Source: Burkholderia cenocepacia
GTDB taxonomy: Bacteria; Pseudomonadota; Gammaproteobacteria; Burkholderiales; Burkholderiaceae
DNA length: 64,000 bases
Reading direction: 5' to 3'
NCBI RefSeq assembly: GCF_014211915.1
Contig: NZ_CP060039.1
Coordinates: forward strand, 2,666,001 to 2,730,000
Below the pieces are notes generated by a model. That model was not told where the DNA came from. It saw only the letters and a program-made list of their open reading frames with translations, and did not search any database. A program made the translations under genes and the position numbers. How positions within the stretch are numbered: position 1 is the first letter of the stretch; each line of letters begins with the position of its first letter. Positions 10,428-20,756 of this stretch are shown piece after piece.

Positions 10428-10859
10428 ATGTCCCACGATTCCGACGACAAGACCTTCCCGTACCAGAAGGACGACGCCGAACTGCGCCGCCGGCTTACGC
10501 CGATGCAGTACGAGGTCACGCAGCACGCGGCGACCGAGCGCGCATTCACCGGCGAATACACCGACACCGAGGATGCCGGCATCTACAAGTGCGTCGTCTG
10601 CAGCACGCCGCTGTTCGAATCCGGCGCCAAGTTCCACTCGGGCTGCGGGTGGCCCAGCTACTTCAAGCCGCTCAACGGCGAGGTGATCGACGAGAAGGTC
10701 GACTACTCGCACGGGATGGTGCGCGTCGAGGTGCGCTGCAATCACTGCGGCGCGCATCTGGGCCACGTGTTCGAGGACGGCCCGCGCGACAAGACCGGTT
10801 TGCGGTACTGCATCAATTCGGCTGCGTTAAACTTCGAGTCCCGACCCGAAAACGAATGA
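10428..10859 (+). CDS. msrB: Peptide-methionine (R)-S-oxide reductase
   Basis: Reduces methionine-R-sulfoxide in proteins. 143 aa, with AGGAG 8 nt before ATG 10428. The zinc site is formed by two CxxC pairs (CVVC and CNHC). GCGWPSYF and the catalytic Cys in RYCINSAAL near the C-terminus are present. It is in an apparent operon with selO. Confidence 0.96.
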   Translation: MSHDSDDKTFPYQKDDAELRRRLTPMQYEVTQHAATERAFTGEYTDTEDAGIYKCVVCSTPLFESGAKFHSGCGWPSYFKPLNGEVIDEKVDYSHGMVRVEVRCNHCGAHLGHVFEDGPRDKTGLRYCINSAALNFESRPENE

Positions 10860-10989
10860 GCGGCGCCGGGCGGATCGCCGAGGCAGCCAGCCCCGGGCGG
10901 GCCGCCCCCGATCCGCGACGGCGATGCCTGGCGGGTCCCTACAACGGTGACAGGCCGCGCCAGCGGCCCGTCACGCAGCTGCGAGCGCC

Positions 10990-11520
10990 ATGAAATTCCT
11001 GTTCGATCTGTTTCCGATCATCCTGTTTTTTGTCGCCTTCAAGGTCTGGGGCATCTTCACCGCCACCGCCGTCGCGATCGTCGCGACGCTGGCCCAGGTC
11101 GCCTGGGTCGCCTTCCGGCACCGGAAGGTCGACACGATGCTGTGGGTCAGCCTCGGCGTGATCGTCGTGTTCGGTGGCGCCACCCTCGTCCTGCATGACG
11201 AGAAATTCATTCAATGGAAACCGACCGTGCTGTACTGGCTGTTTGCGATCGGGCTGCTCGCCGCACGCTATGCGTTCGGCAAGAACCTGATCGAGAAGAT
11301 GATGGGCAAGCAGCTCACGCTGCCCGTACCCGTGTGGGACAAGCTGAACGTCGCCTGGGCGCTGTTCTTCGCGGTGCTCGGCGTCGCGAACCTGTACGTG
11401 GTGCACAACTTCACCGAATCGCAATGGGTGAACTTCAAGCTGTTCGGTACGACGGGCGCGATGGTCGTGTTCATCATCCTGCAGAGCCTGTGGCTCACGA
11501 AGTACCTGAAGGACGAATGA
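10990..11520 (+). CDS. yciB: Inner-membrane septation protein YciB/IspA family
   Basis: 176-aa integral membrane protein with five or six hydrophobic helices. It opens with [14 protein letters not shown], the typical YciB start, and contains the conserved W-K-P-T region ([12 protein letters not shown]) and a [10 protein letters not shown] segment. The family affects cell-envelope integrity and septation; its biochemical role is unknown. The stop is one base before the bolA start, so the two are very likely translationally coupled. Confidence 0.92.
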
Positions 11521-11521
11521 C

Positions 11522-11830
11522 ATGAGCGACGCCTTTCTCCACGCCTCCGCCGACGAACGCATCGCGCTGATCGAAGCGCGCCTCACCGCGTCGCTCGCGC
11601 CGCTGTCGCTCACCGTGCGCGACGACAGCGCGCAGCACGCGGGCCATGCGGGCGCGGCCTCCGGCGGCCATTTCACGGTCACGATCGTCTCGTCCGCGTT
11701 CGCGGGCAAGCCGCGCGTCGCGCGGCACCGGCTGGTGTATGATGCGCTCGCTGATGCGATGCAGCGCGGCATTCACGCGCTCGCGATCGTGGCGTACACG
11801 CCCGAAGAATTCAACGAATCTTCAATCTAG
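11522..11830 (+). CDS. bolA: BolA-family protein
   Basis: 102 aa. BolA proteins are small KH-like-fold proteins that partner with monothiol glutaredoxins in iron handling and affect envelope and stress responses. The invariant C-terminal helix region RHRLVYDALADAM and IHALAIVAYTPEE are present. It lies one base after yciB and 18 bases before the parvulin gene. Confidence 0.93.
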   Translation: MSDAFLHASADERIALIEARLTASLAPLSLTVRDDSAQHAGHAGAASGGHFTVTIVSSAFAGKPRVARHRLVYDALADAMQRGIHALAIVAYTPEEFNESSI

Positions 11831-11848
11831 TCTCATTAGGAATTCCCG

Positions 11849-12630
11849 ATGATCCTGAAATCCCCCGCCTGTGGGTCGCGGCGGCTGCATTTGCAGCGGC
11901 ACCGGCATTCGCCCAGAACATCGCCGTCGTCAACGGCACGCCGATTCCGAAGTCGCGCGCCGACGCGATGGTCGCGCAACTCGTCCAGCAAGGCCAGACC
12001 GACGGCCCGCAACTGCAGCAGGCCGTGCGCCAGGAACTGGTGAACCGCGAAATCCTGATGCAGGAAGCGATCCGCGAAGGCATCCCGAATCGTCCGGACG
12101 TGAAGGCGCAAGTCGCCGTCGCGCAGCAGACCGTCGTGCTGCGCTCGATGATCGAGAGCTTCCTGAAGAAGAACCAGCCGACCGATGCCGAAGTGAAGGC
12201 GCGCTACGACGAACTCGTCAAGGGCGTGGGCGGCAACCGCGAGTACCACCTGCACCACATCCTCGTCGACAACGAGCAGCAGGCGAAGGACCTGATCGCG
12301 AAGATCAAGGGCGGCGCGAAGTTCGAGGACCTCGCGAAGCAATACTCGAAGGACCCGGGTTCCGGCAAGAACGGCGGCGATCTCGACTGGTCCGACCCGA
12401 AGGCGTACGTGCCGGAATTCGCGGCAGCCGCGCAGAAGCTGCAGAAAGGCCAGATGACCGACGCGCCGGTGAAGACGCAGTTCGGCTGGCACATCATCCG
12501 CGTCGACGACATCCGCGACATCGCGCCGCCGCCGTTCGATCAGGTGAAGGCGCAGATCGCGCAGCAGCTCGTGCAGCAGAAGCTGCAGGCGTTCGAGGAA
12601 GGTCTGCGTCAGCAGGCGAAGATCCAGTAA
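11849..12630 (+). pseudogene. Periplasmic peptidyl-prolyl cis-trans isomerase (parvulin), frameshifted in the signal peptide
   Basis: PpiC/SurA-type folding catalyst. From ATG 11849 the frame reads MILKSP and then goes out of frame after the C-run at 11862-11866, stopping at 12043. The frame one base off reads RLWVAAAAFAAAPAFAQNI, a perfect signal peptide with an AFAQ cleavage site, and continues to 12630. One extra C in the run (CCCCCC) would give an unbroken 260-aa protein. The mature part has a SurA-like N-terminal segment and a parvulin domain (EYHLHHILVDN ... FGWHIIRVDDI). Without that base, translation could only begin inside the mature region (for example 11968) and the product would lack export. 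A sequencing error is the likeliest cause. Confidence 0.85.
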
Positions 12631-12656
12631 CGCCGGCGCGCATCATACGCGCATCG

Positions 12657-12683
12657 AAAAGCCGCTCTTCGGAGCGGCTTTTT
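12657..12683 (+). terminator. Intrinsic terminator after the parvulin gene
   Basis: GCCGCTC-TTCG-GAGCGGC stem (12661-12678) with a stable UUCG loop followed by TTTTT. It ends the selO-to-parvulin unit. Confidence 0.9.
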
Positions 12684-12742
12684 CTTTTGGCGTGCACGAA
12701 ACGGATGTAGCGCGACGCGATGGTGCGTGGCCGACGCGCAAT

Positions 12743-12764
12743 AAAAAACCGCTCCGGAGAGCGG
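12743..12764 (-). terminator. Intrinsic terminator after the GNAT gene
   Basis: On the minus strand, CCGCTC-TCCG-GAGCGG followed by six T (complement of the A-run at 12743-12748). It ends the purL-GNAT transcript. Confidence 0.85.
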
Positions 12765-12801
12765 CTTTCCCATATCAGGTGTTACCCGCCTGCGGCGTTC
12801 G

Positions 12802-13350
12802 CTACGCGGCGGGATAAAACACATCGTGATAACGCACGTCGCCCGCCGGCAGCGGCGCCGATTCGTCGAACGACAGCGCGAGGAAATACTCGGCCGGCAC
12901 GCCCGGAAACACGATGTCGCCGCGCGGCTCGAACCCGAAACGCGTGTAATACGCGGGCTCGCCCAGCACCACGCAGCCACGCGCGCCGAGCCGCCGCAAC
13001 GCATCGAGCCCCGTGCGCACGAGTCCCGCGCCGATGCTTTGCCGCTGGCAATCGGGCCGCACCGCGAGCGGTGCCAGCCCATACCACTGCTGGCTGCCGG
13101 CCGGCTCGCCGCCGATCGCGACGGGCGAGAACGCGACGTGCCCGACGATACGCCCGTCGCGCTCCGCGACGAGCGATACGCTCAGCGCCCCGTCCGTGCG
13201 CAGCGTGTCGACGATGCGCTGTTCGAACTCGCCGCCCTGCGGCTCGCCCGCGAACGCCGCCCGGATCACGCGGCCGATCGCGTCGGCCTCGCTCGCCCGT
13301 TCGTCACGCAGCGTGACGACCTCGACCGGCGCGTTCGGGTCGAACATCAT
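12802..13350 (-). CDS. GNAT-family N-acetyltransferase
   Basis: 182 aa from the first of two tandem ATGs (13350), chosen because it sits 4 nt after the purL stop. The acetyl-CoA-binding motif A is seen in LAPLAVRPDCQRQSIGAGLV, followed by the typical GARGCVVLGEPAYYTRFGF segment; this marks the YhbS-like subgroup. The substrate is unknown. The tight junction with purL suggests coexpression, though no functional link to purine synthesis is evident. Confidence 0.85.
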   Translation of the reverse strand: MMFDPNAPVEVVTLRDERASEADAIGRVIRAAFAGEPQGGEFEQRIVDTLRTDGALSVSLVAERDGRIVGHVAFSPVAIGGEPAGSQQWYGLAPLAVRPDCQRQSIGAGLVRTGLDALRRLGARGCVVLGEPAYYTRFGFEPRGDIVFPGVPAEYFLALSFDESAPLPAGDVRYHDVFYPAA

Positions 13351-13354
13351 CCGA

Positions 13355-16300
13355 TCAGCCGATCCAGCGGCGCGCGTTGCGGAACACGCGCAGCCACGGG
13401 CTCGCTTCACCCCAGCCTTCCGGGTGCCAGCTCATCGTGACCGTGCGATGCACCCGCTCCATGTGCGGCATCAGCACCGAGAAGCGGCCGTCGGCCGTCG
13501 TGACCGACGTGATGCCGGCCGGCGACCCGTTCGGGTTGAACGGATAGCGTTCGGTCGCTTCGCCGCGGTGGTCGACGTAGCGCATCGCGACCGCGACGCG
13601 GTCGATGTCGCCCTGCTGCGAGAAGTCCGCGTAGCCTTCGCCGTGCGCGACCGCGACCGGAATCCGCGAGCCTTCCATCCCCGCGAAGAAGATCGACGGC
13701 GACTTCTCCACCTCGACGAACGAGAAGCGCGCCTCGAACTGCTCGGACTTGTTGCGCGTGAACTTCGGCCACGCTTCCGCGCCCGGGATCATCGACGCGA
13801 TGCTCGACAGCATCTGGCAGCCGTTGCAGATACCGAGGGCGAACGTATCGGGACGCGCGAAGAACGCCGAGAACATGTCGGCGAGGTTCGCGTTGAAACG
13901 GATCGTCTTCGCCCAGCCTTCGCCCGCACCCAGCACGTCGCCGTACGAGAAGCCGCCGCACGCGACCGCACCCGCGAAATCGGCCAGCGTCGCGCGGCCG
14001 GCGAGCAGGTCGCTCATGTGCACGTCGTGCGCATCGAAGCCTGCGCGATCGAACGCGTACGCGGTTTCCAGATGCGAGTTCACGCCCTGCTCGCGCAGGA
14101 TCGCGACGCGCGGCCGTGCGCCCGTCGCGATGAACGGCGCGGCGATGTCGTCGGCCGGATCGAACGTGAGCACCGGCGAGAGGCCCGGATCGGCCGCGTC
14201 GAGCAGCGCGTCGTATTCGGCATCCGCGCAGGCTGGGTTGTCGCGCAGGCGCGCGATGCGCCAGCTCACTTCGCTCCATGCGCGATGGAGTTCGGCACGC
14301 GGCGCGTCGAAGATCTTCTTCGCATCGCGGTACACCTCGATCACGTCGCGATCGTTGACCGAGCCGATCACGTGCGAGCACGTCGACAGACCGAATTCGC
14401 GCAGCGCGCCGAGCACCGCATCGCGGTCGGATGCGCGTACCTGCACGACAGCGCCGAGTTCTTCGGAGAACAGTGCGCGCAGCGTGCGGTCGTCGCGAAG
14501 GCCGCTCGTCTGCTTCGCCCAGTCCTTCGCGTCGCCGTAGTCGGATTCGTGGTTCGGGTCGAGCGTCAGCATGTCGACGTTCAGCGACACGCCCGCGTGG
14601 CCCGCGAACGCCATTTCGCACACGGTTGCCCACAGGCCGCCGTCCGAGCGGTCGTGGTAGGCGAGCAGCTTGTCCTGCGCATTGAGCGACTGGATCGCGT
14701 TGAAGAAGCGCTTCAGGTCTTCCGCGTCGTCGACGTCCGGCGTCGTGTCGCCGACCTGCTGCGTGACCTGCGCGAAGATGCTGCCGCCCATCCGGTTCTT
14801 CCCGCGGCCGAGATCGATCGCGATCAGCACTGTGTCGCCCGCGTCGGCCACGCGGCGCAGTTGCGGCGTCAGATGACGGCGCACGTCCTCGACCGGCGCG
14901 AACGCGGAGATGATCAGCGACACCGGCGACACCACTTCCTTCGCGACGCCCTGCTCGTCCCACTTCGTCTTCATCGACAGCGAGTCCTTGCCGACCGGGA
15001 TGCCGATCCCGAGCGCCGGGCACAGCTCCATGCCGATCGCCTTGACCGTGTCGAACAGCGCGGCGTCCTCGCCGGCCGTGCCGCACGCGGCCATCCAGTT
15101 CGCCGACAGCTTCAGTTTGTCGAGCGACGCGATCGGCGCGCTCGCGATGTTCGTGATCGCTTCGCCAACGGCCATGCGGCCCGATGCCGGCGCATCGATC
15201 ACGGCGAGCGGCGTGCGCTCGGCCATCGTCATCGCCTCGCCCTTGAAGCCCGCGTAGTCGAGCGCGGTGATCGCGCAGTCGGCCACCGGCACCTGCCACG
15301 GGCCGACCATCTGGTCGCGCACCGACGTACCGCCGACCGAACGGTCGCCGATCGTGATCAGGAACGACTTGCTGCCGACCGTCGGGTGCTTCAGCACGTC
15401 GACCGCGACTTCCGACAGTGCGATACCCGTCACGTCGACCGGCGCGCGCTCGGTCGCGACGCGCACGACGTCGCGGTGCATGCGCGGCGGCTTGCCGAGC
15501 AGCACTTCCATCGGCATGTCGACCGGGTATTCGTCGGCGCCCGTCGCTTCGTCGTCGACGAGCTTCAGCTGGCGTTCGTCAGTCGCGACACCGACCACCG
15601 CGAACGGGCAGCGCTCGCGCGCGCAGATCGCCTCGAAGCGCGGCAGGTCGGCCGGCGCGATCGCCAGCACGTAGCGCTCCTGCGCCTCGTTCGACCAGAT
15701 TTCGCGCGGCGACAGGCCCGATTCCTCGAGCGCGACCTTGCGCAGTTCGAAGCGCGCGCCCTTGCCGGCGCCGTCGACGATTTCGGGGAATGCGTTCGAC
15801 AGGCCGCCCGCGCCGACGTCGTGGATGCTCAGGATCGGGTTTTCCGCACCGAGCTGCCAGCAGCCGTTGATCACTTCCTGCGCGCGCCGCTCGATTTCCG
15901 GGTTGCCGCGCTGCACCGAGTCGAAGTCGAGTTCGGCCGTGTTCGCGCCGGTCGCCATCGAGCTCGCGGCGCCGCCGCCCATGCCGATCCGCATGCCGGG
16001 GCCGCCGATCTGGATCAGCAGCGAGCCGGCCGGCACGTCGTGCTTGTGCGTGTGCTGATCCGCGATGTTGCCGAGGCCGCCCGCGATCATGATCGGCTTG
16101 TGATAGCCGTGCACCGTGCCGCCGACGTTCTGCTCGTACACGCGGAAATAGCCGCCGAGGTTCGGGCGGCCGAATTCGTTGTTGAACGCGGCGCCGCCGA
16201 GCGGGCCGTCGATCATGATCTGCAGCGGCGACGCGATGCGGTCAGGACGGCCGTACGGGCCGTGCTGCTCGTTCGGGTTGCGCTCGGCCACCGGCTGCGC

Positions 16301-17419
16301 GGCGTCGCGCGCGTTTTCCCACGGCTGGCGGGCGTCGGGCAGGTCGAGATTCGACACGGTGAAGCCCGTGAGGCCGGCCTTCGGACGCGCACCGCGGCCC
16401 GTCGCGCCTTCGTCGCGGATTTCGCCGCCCGCGCCGGTCGCCGCCCCCGGGAACGGCGAGATCGCCGTCGGATGGTTGTGCGTCTCGACCTTCATCAGCG
16501 TGTGCGTGAGCTCGGTGTGGCGGCCGTAGCGCTCACCCGGCTCGCCAGCCGCACCGGCCTTGCGCGGGAACCAGCGCTCGGCTTCGGCGCCGACCATGAT
16601 CGACGAGTTGTCCGAATACGCGACGATCGTGCCCTGCGGGCTCAGCTTCTCGGTGTTGCGGATCATCGCGAACAGCGACATGTCCTGCGCTTCGCCGTCG
16701 ATCGTCCACTGCGCGTTGAAGATCTTGTGGCGGCAGTGTTCGCTGTTCGCCTGCGCGAACATCATCAGTTCGACGTCGGTCGGGTTGCGTTCGAGATTGC
16801 GGAACGCGTCGACCAGATAGTCGATCTCGTCGTCGGCGAGCGCGAGGCCCAGTTCGACGTTCGCGCGCTCCAGCGCGCCGCGGCCGACGCCGAGCACGTC
16901 GACGGTCGACAGCGGCTTGGCCGGCAGTTCGTCGAACAGGTGCTTCGCATCGTCGCGCGCCGCGACCACGCTTTCGGTCATCCGGTCATGCAGCGCGGCC
17001 GCGACGGCCGCGCGCGCGTCGTCCGACAGCGCCTTCTTGCCGCCGAGCAGGCCCGACTTCAGCGTGACCGTGAATTCGACGCCGCGCTCGATGCGGCGCA
17101 CCTGCGTGAGGCCGCAGTGCTGCGCGATGTCGGTCGCCTTGCTCGCCCACGGCGAGACCGTGCCGAAGCGCGGCAGCACGACGAAGGTCTCGGTCGCGCC
17201 CTTCTCGCCCGCCGGCTGGAACGGCTCGCCGTAGTGCATCAGCGCATCGATGCGCGCGCTGTCGTCGGCCGACAGCGGCTCGGCCGCATTGACGAAGTGC
17301 AGGAACTGGCCGCGCACCGCGACGATGTTGGCGTCGATTTGCCTGAGCGTGTCGAGCAGACGGGTTTGACGGAAATCGGAGAGGGCCGAAGCGCCGGGAA
17401 AACACGAGAAGTGAGCCAT
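13355..17419 (-). CDS. purL: Phosphoribosylformylglycinamidine synthase (large single-chain type)
   Basis: Fourth step of purine biosynthesis: FGAR + ATP + glutamine to FGAM. 1354 aa from ATG 17419 ([13 protein letters not shown]); the frame runs further up, but that part is non-coding. It is the fused proteobacterial form: N-terminal PurS-like part, linker, two AIRS-like halves ([20 protein letters not shown] near 300; DSLSMKTKW near 820) and a C-terminal class I glutaminase with nucleophile Cys in [11 protein letters not shown] (~1180) and a His/Glu pair near the end ([10 protein letters not shown]). A perfect -10 hexamer lies ~65 nt upstream. Confidence 0.97.
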   Translation of the reverse strand: MAHFSCFPGASALSDFRQTRLLDTLRQIDANIVAVRGQFLHFVNAAEPLSADDSARIDALMHYGEPFQPAGEKGATETFVVLPRFGTVSPWASKATDIAQHCGLTQVRRIERGVEFTVTLKSGLLGGKKALSDDARAAVAAALHDRMTESVVAARDDAKHLFDELPAKPLSTVDVLGVGRGALERANVELGLALADDEIDYLVDAFRNLERNPTDVELMMFAQANSEHCRHKIFNAQWTIDGEAQDMSLFAMIRNTEKLSPQGTIVAYSDNSSIMVGAEAERWFPRKAGAAGEPGERYGRHTELTHTLMKVETHNHPTAISPFPGAATGAGGEIRDEGATGRGARPKAGLTGFTVSNLDLPDARQPWENARDAAQPVAERNPNEQHGPYGRPDRIASPLQIMIDGPLGGAAFNNEFGRPNLGGYFRVYEQNVGGTVHGYHKPIMIAGGLGNIADQHTHKHDVPAGSLLIQIGGPGMRIGMGGGAASSMATGANTAELDFDSVQRGNPEIERRAQEVINGCWQLGAENPILSIHDVGAGGLSNAFPEIVDGAGKGARFELRKVALEESGLSPREIWSNEAQERYVLAIAPADLPRFEAICARERCPFAVVGVATDERQLKLVDDEATGADEYPVDMPMEVLLGKPPRMHRDVVRVATERAPVDVTGIALSEVAVDVLKHPTVGSKSFLITIGDRSVGGTSVRDQMVGPWQVPVADCAITALDYAGFKGEAMTMAERTPLAVIDAPASGRMAVGEAITNIASAPIASLDKLKLSANWMAACGTAGEDAALFDTVKAIGMELCPALGIGIPVGKDSLSMKTKWDEQGVAKEVVSPVSLIISAFAPVEDVRRHLTPQLRRVADAGDTVLIAIDLGRGKNRMGGSIFAQVTQQVGDTTPDVDDAEDLKRFFNAIQSLNAQDKLLAYHDRSDGGLWATVCEMAFAGHAGVSLNVDMLTLDPNHESDYGDAKDWAKQTSGLRDDRTLRALFSEELGAVVQVRASDRDAVLGALREFGLSTCSHVIGSVNDRDVIEVYRDAKKIFDAPRAELHRAWSEVSWRIARLRDNPACADAEYDALLDAADPGLSPVLTFDPADDIAAPFIATGARPRVAILREQGVNSHLETAYAFDRAGFDAHDVHMSDLLAGRATLADFAGAVACGGFSYGDVLGAGEGWAKTIRFNANLADMFSAFFARPDTFALGICNGCQMLSSIASMIPGAEAWPKFTRNKSEQFEARFSFVEVEKSPSIFFAGMEGSRIPVAVAHGEGYADFSQQGDIDRVAVAMRYVDHRGEATERYPFNPNGSPAGITSVTTADGRFSVLMPHMERVHRTVTMSWHPEGWGEASPWLRVFRNARRWIG

Positions 17420-17480
17420 GGGCTGGACTGACGTCGATGAGTCGCGCGAGGTGGCGACGTGGGGCGAAAGGAAGGCCGTA

Positions 17481-17486
17481 ATTATA
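17481..17486 (-). promoter_or_regulatory. purL -10 element
   Basis: Perfect TATAAT on the minus strand 62 nt ahead of the purL start. The -35 is poor (GTCTTG at 17504-17509, 17-bp spacer). The rest of the 327-nt purL/dadA intergenic region holds no ORF I would trust and no clear operator. Confidence 0.5.
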
Positions 17487-17746
17487 CCCGGAAGTCGGCC
17501 GCCCAAGACCGGCCGATCGGTAGTCCGCGTGCACCGCATCGGTGCCCGGGCGCGGGGCGCGCACGGCCGGCCACCGGACGGCCTGCGCGGGCCAGCGCGC
17601 CGGCCGCCGCGACGCAACCGCACGACCCATGCTCGGCCGGCGCCGGCTCGCGCACTTTTGGCGCTATCATTCCGGGTTCACCGGGCCCGGGCCCTCAGCG
17701 AATTCTCACCGGGCGGCGTGCGCGCCGCCCGTCATCGAAGCAATCC

Positions 17747-19048
17747 ATGGATGTCATCGTCATCGGCGGCGGAATCAGCGGCGTCGCCACCGCCTACCAG
17801 CTGCGCGCGGCCGGCCATCGCGTGTGCGTGGTCGAACGCCACGCGACCGTCGCGCAAGGCGCGACCTACGGCGACGGCGGCGCGCTGCTGCCGAGCCCGC
17901 TCGACGTCTGGTTCGGCCCGACGTTCATGCGCCAGCGCCAGCCGCGCGACAGCGGCATCGTCTACAAGCCGGGCTTCAACGGCGGCGTGCGCCGCTTCGT
18001 CAAGCAGCTCGGCACGCTGCGCGAGCCCGACGCGTTCGCCGCGCAGTACGCGCGGCTGCGCCCGCTGATCGACGTGTCGCGCGACACGCTCGCCGATATC
18101 GAGGCGCGCCTCGAGCTCGAATTCGAGCAGAAACCGGGCATCCTGCACGTCGTGCGCGATCCACGCGACTGGGATGCGCTGCAGCCCGCGCTCGACCTGC
18201 TGCGCACGCTCGACCAGCCGTACCGCCTCCTCAGCGCCGACGAATGCGCGGCGCTCGAACCGTCGGTGCCGGCGGAGCCCGGCTTTGCCGGCGGCGTGCT
18301 GCTCGAAACCGAGCGCACCGGCAATTGCCCGCTGTTCGCGAAACTGGTCAAGCAGACGCTCGACGAGCACGGCGTGCAGTTCTGCTTCGGCGCGGACGTC
18401 GCCGCGATCCGCATCGACAACGGCCGGGCCGCGGTCGAGCTCGTGCCGCCGGGCAACGGGAGCACGGCGAAGGCGCGCGAGGTCGACGTGATGTCCGCCG
18501 ACGCGATCGTGGTCGCCGCCGGCGCGGGCAGCCTCCCGCTGCTCGAACGGCTCGGCTGGCGCTTGCCGCTGCATCCGGTCCGCACCCATACGCTCACCGC
18601 GCCTGTCGCGTACGAAGAACACGCACCGCACCTGAGCGTCGTCGATGCGATCAAGCGAATCTCGATCACGCGCACCCACCAGCGGTTGCGTATCGGCGGC
18701 GGCGCCGTGCTGCAGAGCCTCGCCGATACCGCGAAGCCGCTCGCCGAGCCGTTGTCCGAGGCCGCGCTCGCGCTGCTCGGCCAGGCCGTCCACGACTGGG
18801 TGCCCGGCGCCGCGAAGATTTCGGCCGCGCTGTCGTGGCAAGGCATGCAACTGCTGTCGCCGGACGGCCTGCCCGTCGTGGGTCCGACCCCGCATCCACG
18901 CGTGTTCGTCAATTTCGGCCATGGCCCGGCCGGCTGGGGCCTCGCGTGCGGGTCTGCTAAAGTGGTGACCGACTATCTGGGCGGCAACGTCCAGCACTGG
19001 CCCGCCGGCACGCTCGCCGCGCTGAGCGCCGGCCGCTTCACGACCTGA
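17747..19048 (+). CDS. FAD-dependent D-amino acid dehydrogenase (DadA-like)
   Basis: 433 aa from ATG 17747; a longer open frame upstream is not credible coding. It oxidises D-amino acids to keto acids, passing electrons to the respiratory chain. The N-terminal FAD dinucleotide motif VIVIGGGISGVATAYQL is followed by the substrate-binding DAO fold. The C-terminal part has VGPTPHPRVFVNFGHGPAGWGLACGSAK, the usual FAD-contacting end of DadA proteins. Burkholderia carry several paralogues, so the exact substrate is uncertain. nnr follows 52 nt later. Confidence 0.85.
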   Translation: MDVIVIGGGISGVATAYQLRAAGHRVCVVERHATVAQGATYGDGGALLPSPLDVWFGPTFMRQRQPRDSGIVYKPGFNGGVRRFVKQLGTLREPDAFAAQYARLRPLIDVSRDTLADIEARLELEFEQKPGILHVVRDPRDWDALQPALDLLRTLDQPYRLLSADECAALEPSVPAEPGFAGGVLLETERTGNCPLFAKLVKQTLDEHGVQFCFGADVAAIRIDNGRAAVELVPPGNGSTAKAREVDVMSADAIVVAAGAGSLPLLERLGWRLPLHPVRTHTLTAPVAYEEHAPHLSVVDAIKRISITRTHQRLRIGGGAVLQSLADTAKPLAEPLSEAALALLGQAVHDWVPGAAKISAALSWQGMQLLSPDGLPVVGPTPHPRVFVNFGHGPAGWGLACGSAKVVTDYLGGNVQHWPAGTLAALSAGRFTT

Positions 19049-19100
19049 CCGCCGCGGGCCGACTCGTGGCGGCATCCTTGCCAGCCGCCACGATCCCGCG

Positions 19101-20645
19101 ATGACCGTTACCCATCCGCTTCCCGATTCCGATCCGATCGCGCTCTTGCGCGTCGTCGACCTGCGCGCCGCCGAAGCCGACGCCACCGCTGCGCTGCCGC
19201 CGCACACGCTGATGGGCCGCGCCGGCGCCGCCGCCGCGCGCTGGCTGTCCGAGCGCATCGCCGGCGACGATCGCCCCGTCTGGTTCGCGGTCGGCCCCGG
19301 CAACAACGGCGGCGACGCACTGGTCGCCGCCGCGCAGCTCCAGCAACTCGGCGTCGCGACGCATGCGTGGATGCCGGTACCGGTCAAGCCGGACGACGCG
19401 CAATGGGCGCTCGGTCTCGCGCGCTCGGCCGGCGTGCCGCTGTCGGCTACCCCGCCCGCGTCGCTGGATGGTTACGCGTGGATCGTCGACGGGCTGTTCG
19501 GCATCGGTCTCGGCCGCGCGCTCGGCGGCGCGTTCGCCGAGCAGGCCGCACGCATCGCCGCCCATGCGCGCGGCGGCGGCCGCGTGCTCGCGCTCGACGT
19601 GCCGAGCGGGCTCGACAGCGACACGGGCCGGATCGTCGGCGCGGGCATCGCCGTCGCGGCCACCCACACGCTCACCTTCATCGGCGCGAAGCCCGGCCTC
19701 TACACGGGCGAAGGCCGCGATCTCGCCGGCGAGATCCACGTCGCGTCGCTCGACGTCACGCCGCCCGCCGCGCCGGCCATCGTGCTGAATGCGCCCGCGC
19801 GGTTCGCCGCGGCGCTGCCCGTGCGTGCCTTCGCGTCCCACAAGGGCACGTACGGCAGCCTCGCGGTGCTCGGCGGCGACACCGGCATGTGCGGCGCGCC
19901 GATCCTCGCCGCCCGCGCCGCGCTGTTCGCGGGCGCCGGCAAGGTGCACGTCGGCTTCCTCGGCGCAGGCGCGCCGCCGTACGATCCGCCCTTCCCCGAA
20001 CTGATGCTGCATCCGGCCGACACGCTCGACCTCGGCGCGATGACCGCGCTCGCGGCCGGTTGCGGGCTCGGCACACGCGAAGCCGCGGCGACGCTGGTGC
20101 GCGACGCGCTCGCGCACGACATCGCGACGCTGCTCGATGCCGATGCGCTGAACCTCGTCGCGACGCACGCGGACCTCGCGGCCGCCGTCGCCACGCGCGG
20201 CGCGCGCGGCAATCCGTACGTGCTGACGCCGCATCCGCTCGAAGCCGCGCGCCTGCTCGGCGGCGACACGGCCTCGGTACAGCGCGATCGCGTCGCGGCC
20301 GCACAAGCGCTCGCCGCACGCTACGCGGCCATCGTGGTGCTGAAAGGCTCGGGCACGGTGATTGCGGCGCCCGACGGCCGCGTGACGATCAACCCGACCG
20401 GCAACGCGGCGCTCGCCACGGGCGGCACCGGCGACGTGCTCGGCGGCCTGATCGGCGCACTACTGGCGCAGCGGGTCGCGCCGTACGAAGCCGCGCTGGC
20501 CGGCGTCTACCTGCACGGTCTCGCGGCCGACACGCTGACCGCGAACGGCACCGGGCCGGCCGGGCTCACCGCGGGCGAGCTCGCGCCGATGGTACGCACG
20601 CTGATCAATCGCCTTTTTTATCCGTCGCCGCGCGCCGACACGTAA
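19101..20645 (+). CDS. nnr: Bifunctional NAD(P)H-hydrate epimerase / ADP-dependent dehydratase
   Basis: Repairs hydrated NAD(P)H. 514 aa from ATG 19101. The N-terminal YjeF_N epimerase domain (~1-215) has FAVGPGNNGGDALVAA and VDGLFGIGLGR. The C-terminal ribokinase-like dehydratase (~230-510) has HKGTYGSLAVLGGDTGMCGA, LTPHPLEAARLL and the catalytic NPTGNAALATGGTGDVLGG with the Asp. The length and domain order are normal for the fused enzyme. Confidence 0.95.
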   Translation: MTVTHPLPDSDPIALLRVVDLRAAEADATAALPPHTLMGRAGAAAARWLSERIAGDDRPVWFAVGPGNNGGDALVAAAQLQQLGVATHAWMPVPVKPDDAQWALGLARSAGVPLSATPPASLDGYAWIVDGLFGIGLGRALGGAFAEQAARIAAHARGGGRVLALDVPSGLDSDTGRIVGAGIAVAATHTLTFIGAKPGLYTGEGRDLAGEIHVASLDVTPPAAPAIVLNAPARFAAALPVRAFASHKGTYGSLAVLGGDTGMCGAPILAARAALFAGAGKVHVGFLGAGAPPYDPPFPELMLHPADTLDLGAMTALAAGCGLGTREAAATLVRDALAHDIATLLDADALNLVATHADLAAAVATRGARGNPYVLTPHPLEAARLLGGDTASVQRDRVAAAQALAARYAAIVVLKGSGTVIAAPDGRVTINPTGNAALATGGTGDVLGGLIGALLAQRVAPYEAALAGVYLHGLAADTLTANGTGPAGLTAGELAPMVRTLINRLFYPSPRADT

Positions 20646-20756
20646 CGCCGCTATACTGACTGCCCCGCCGCACGGCGGGCCTTCTCGTCCGCCGGCTTTC
20701 CGATCCCGATGAGCCGGCGCGGCATTCCTCCCGATTCACGCTTCACTCGAACCGCC

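Noticed and set aside
12657..12764. Pair of similar GCCGCTC hairpins as a repeat element (REP-like)
   Set aside because: Each fits as the terminator of the gene beside it, in the proper orientation with a T-run.
13013..17431. 1472-codon plus-strand ORF opposite purL
   Set aside because: Arg/His/Asp-rich mirror of the high-GC purL sequence with no domain. purL on the other strand is full length and has every catalytic motif.
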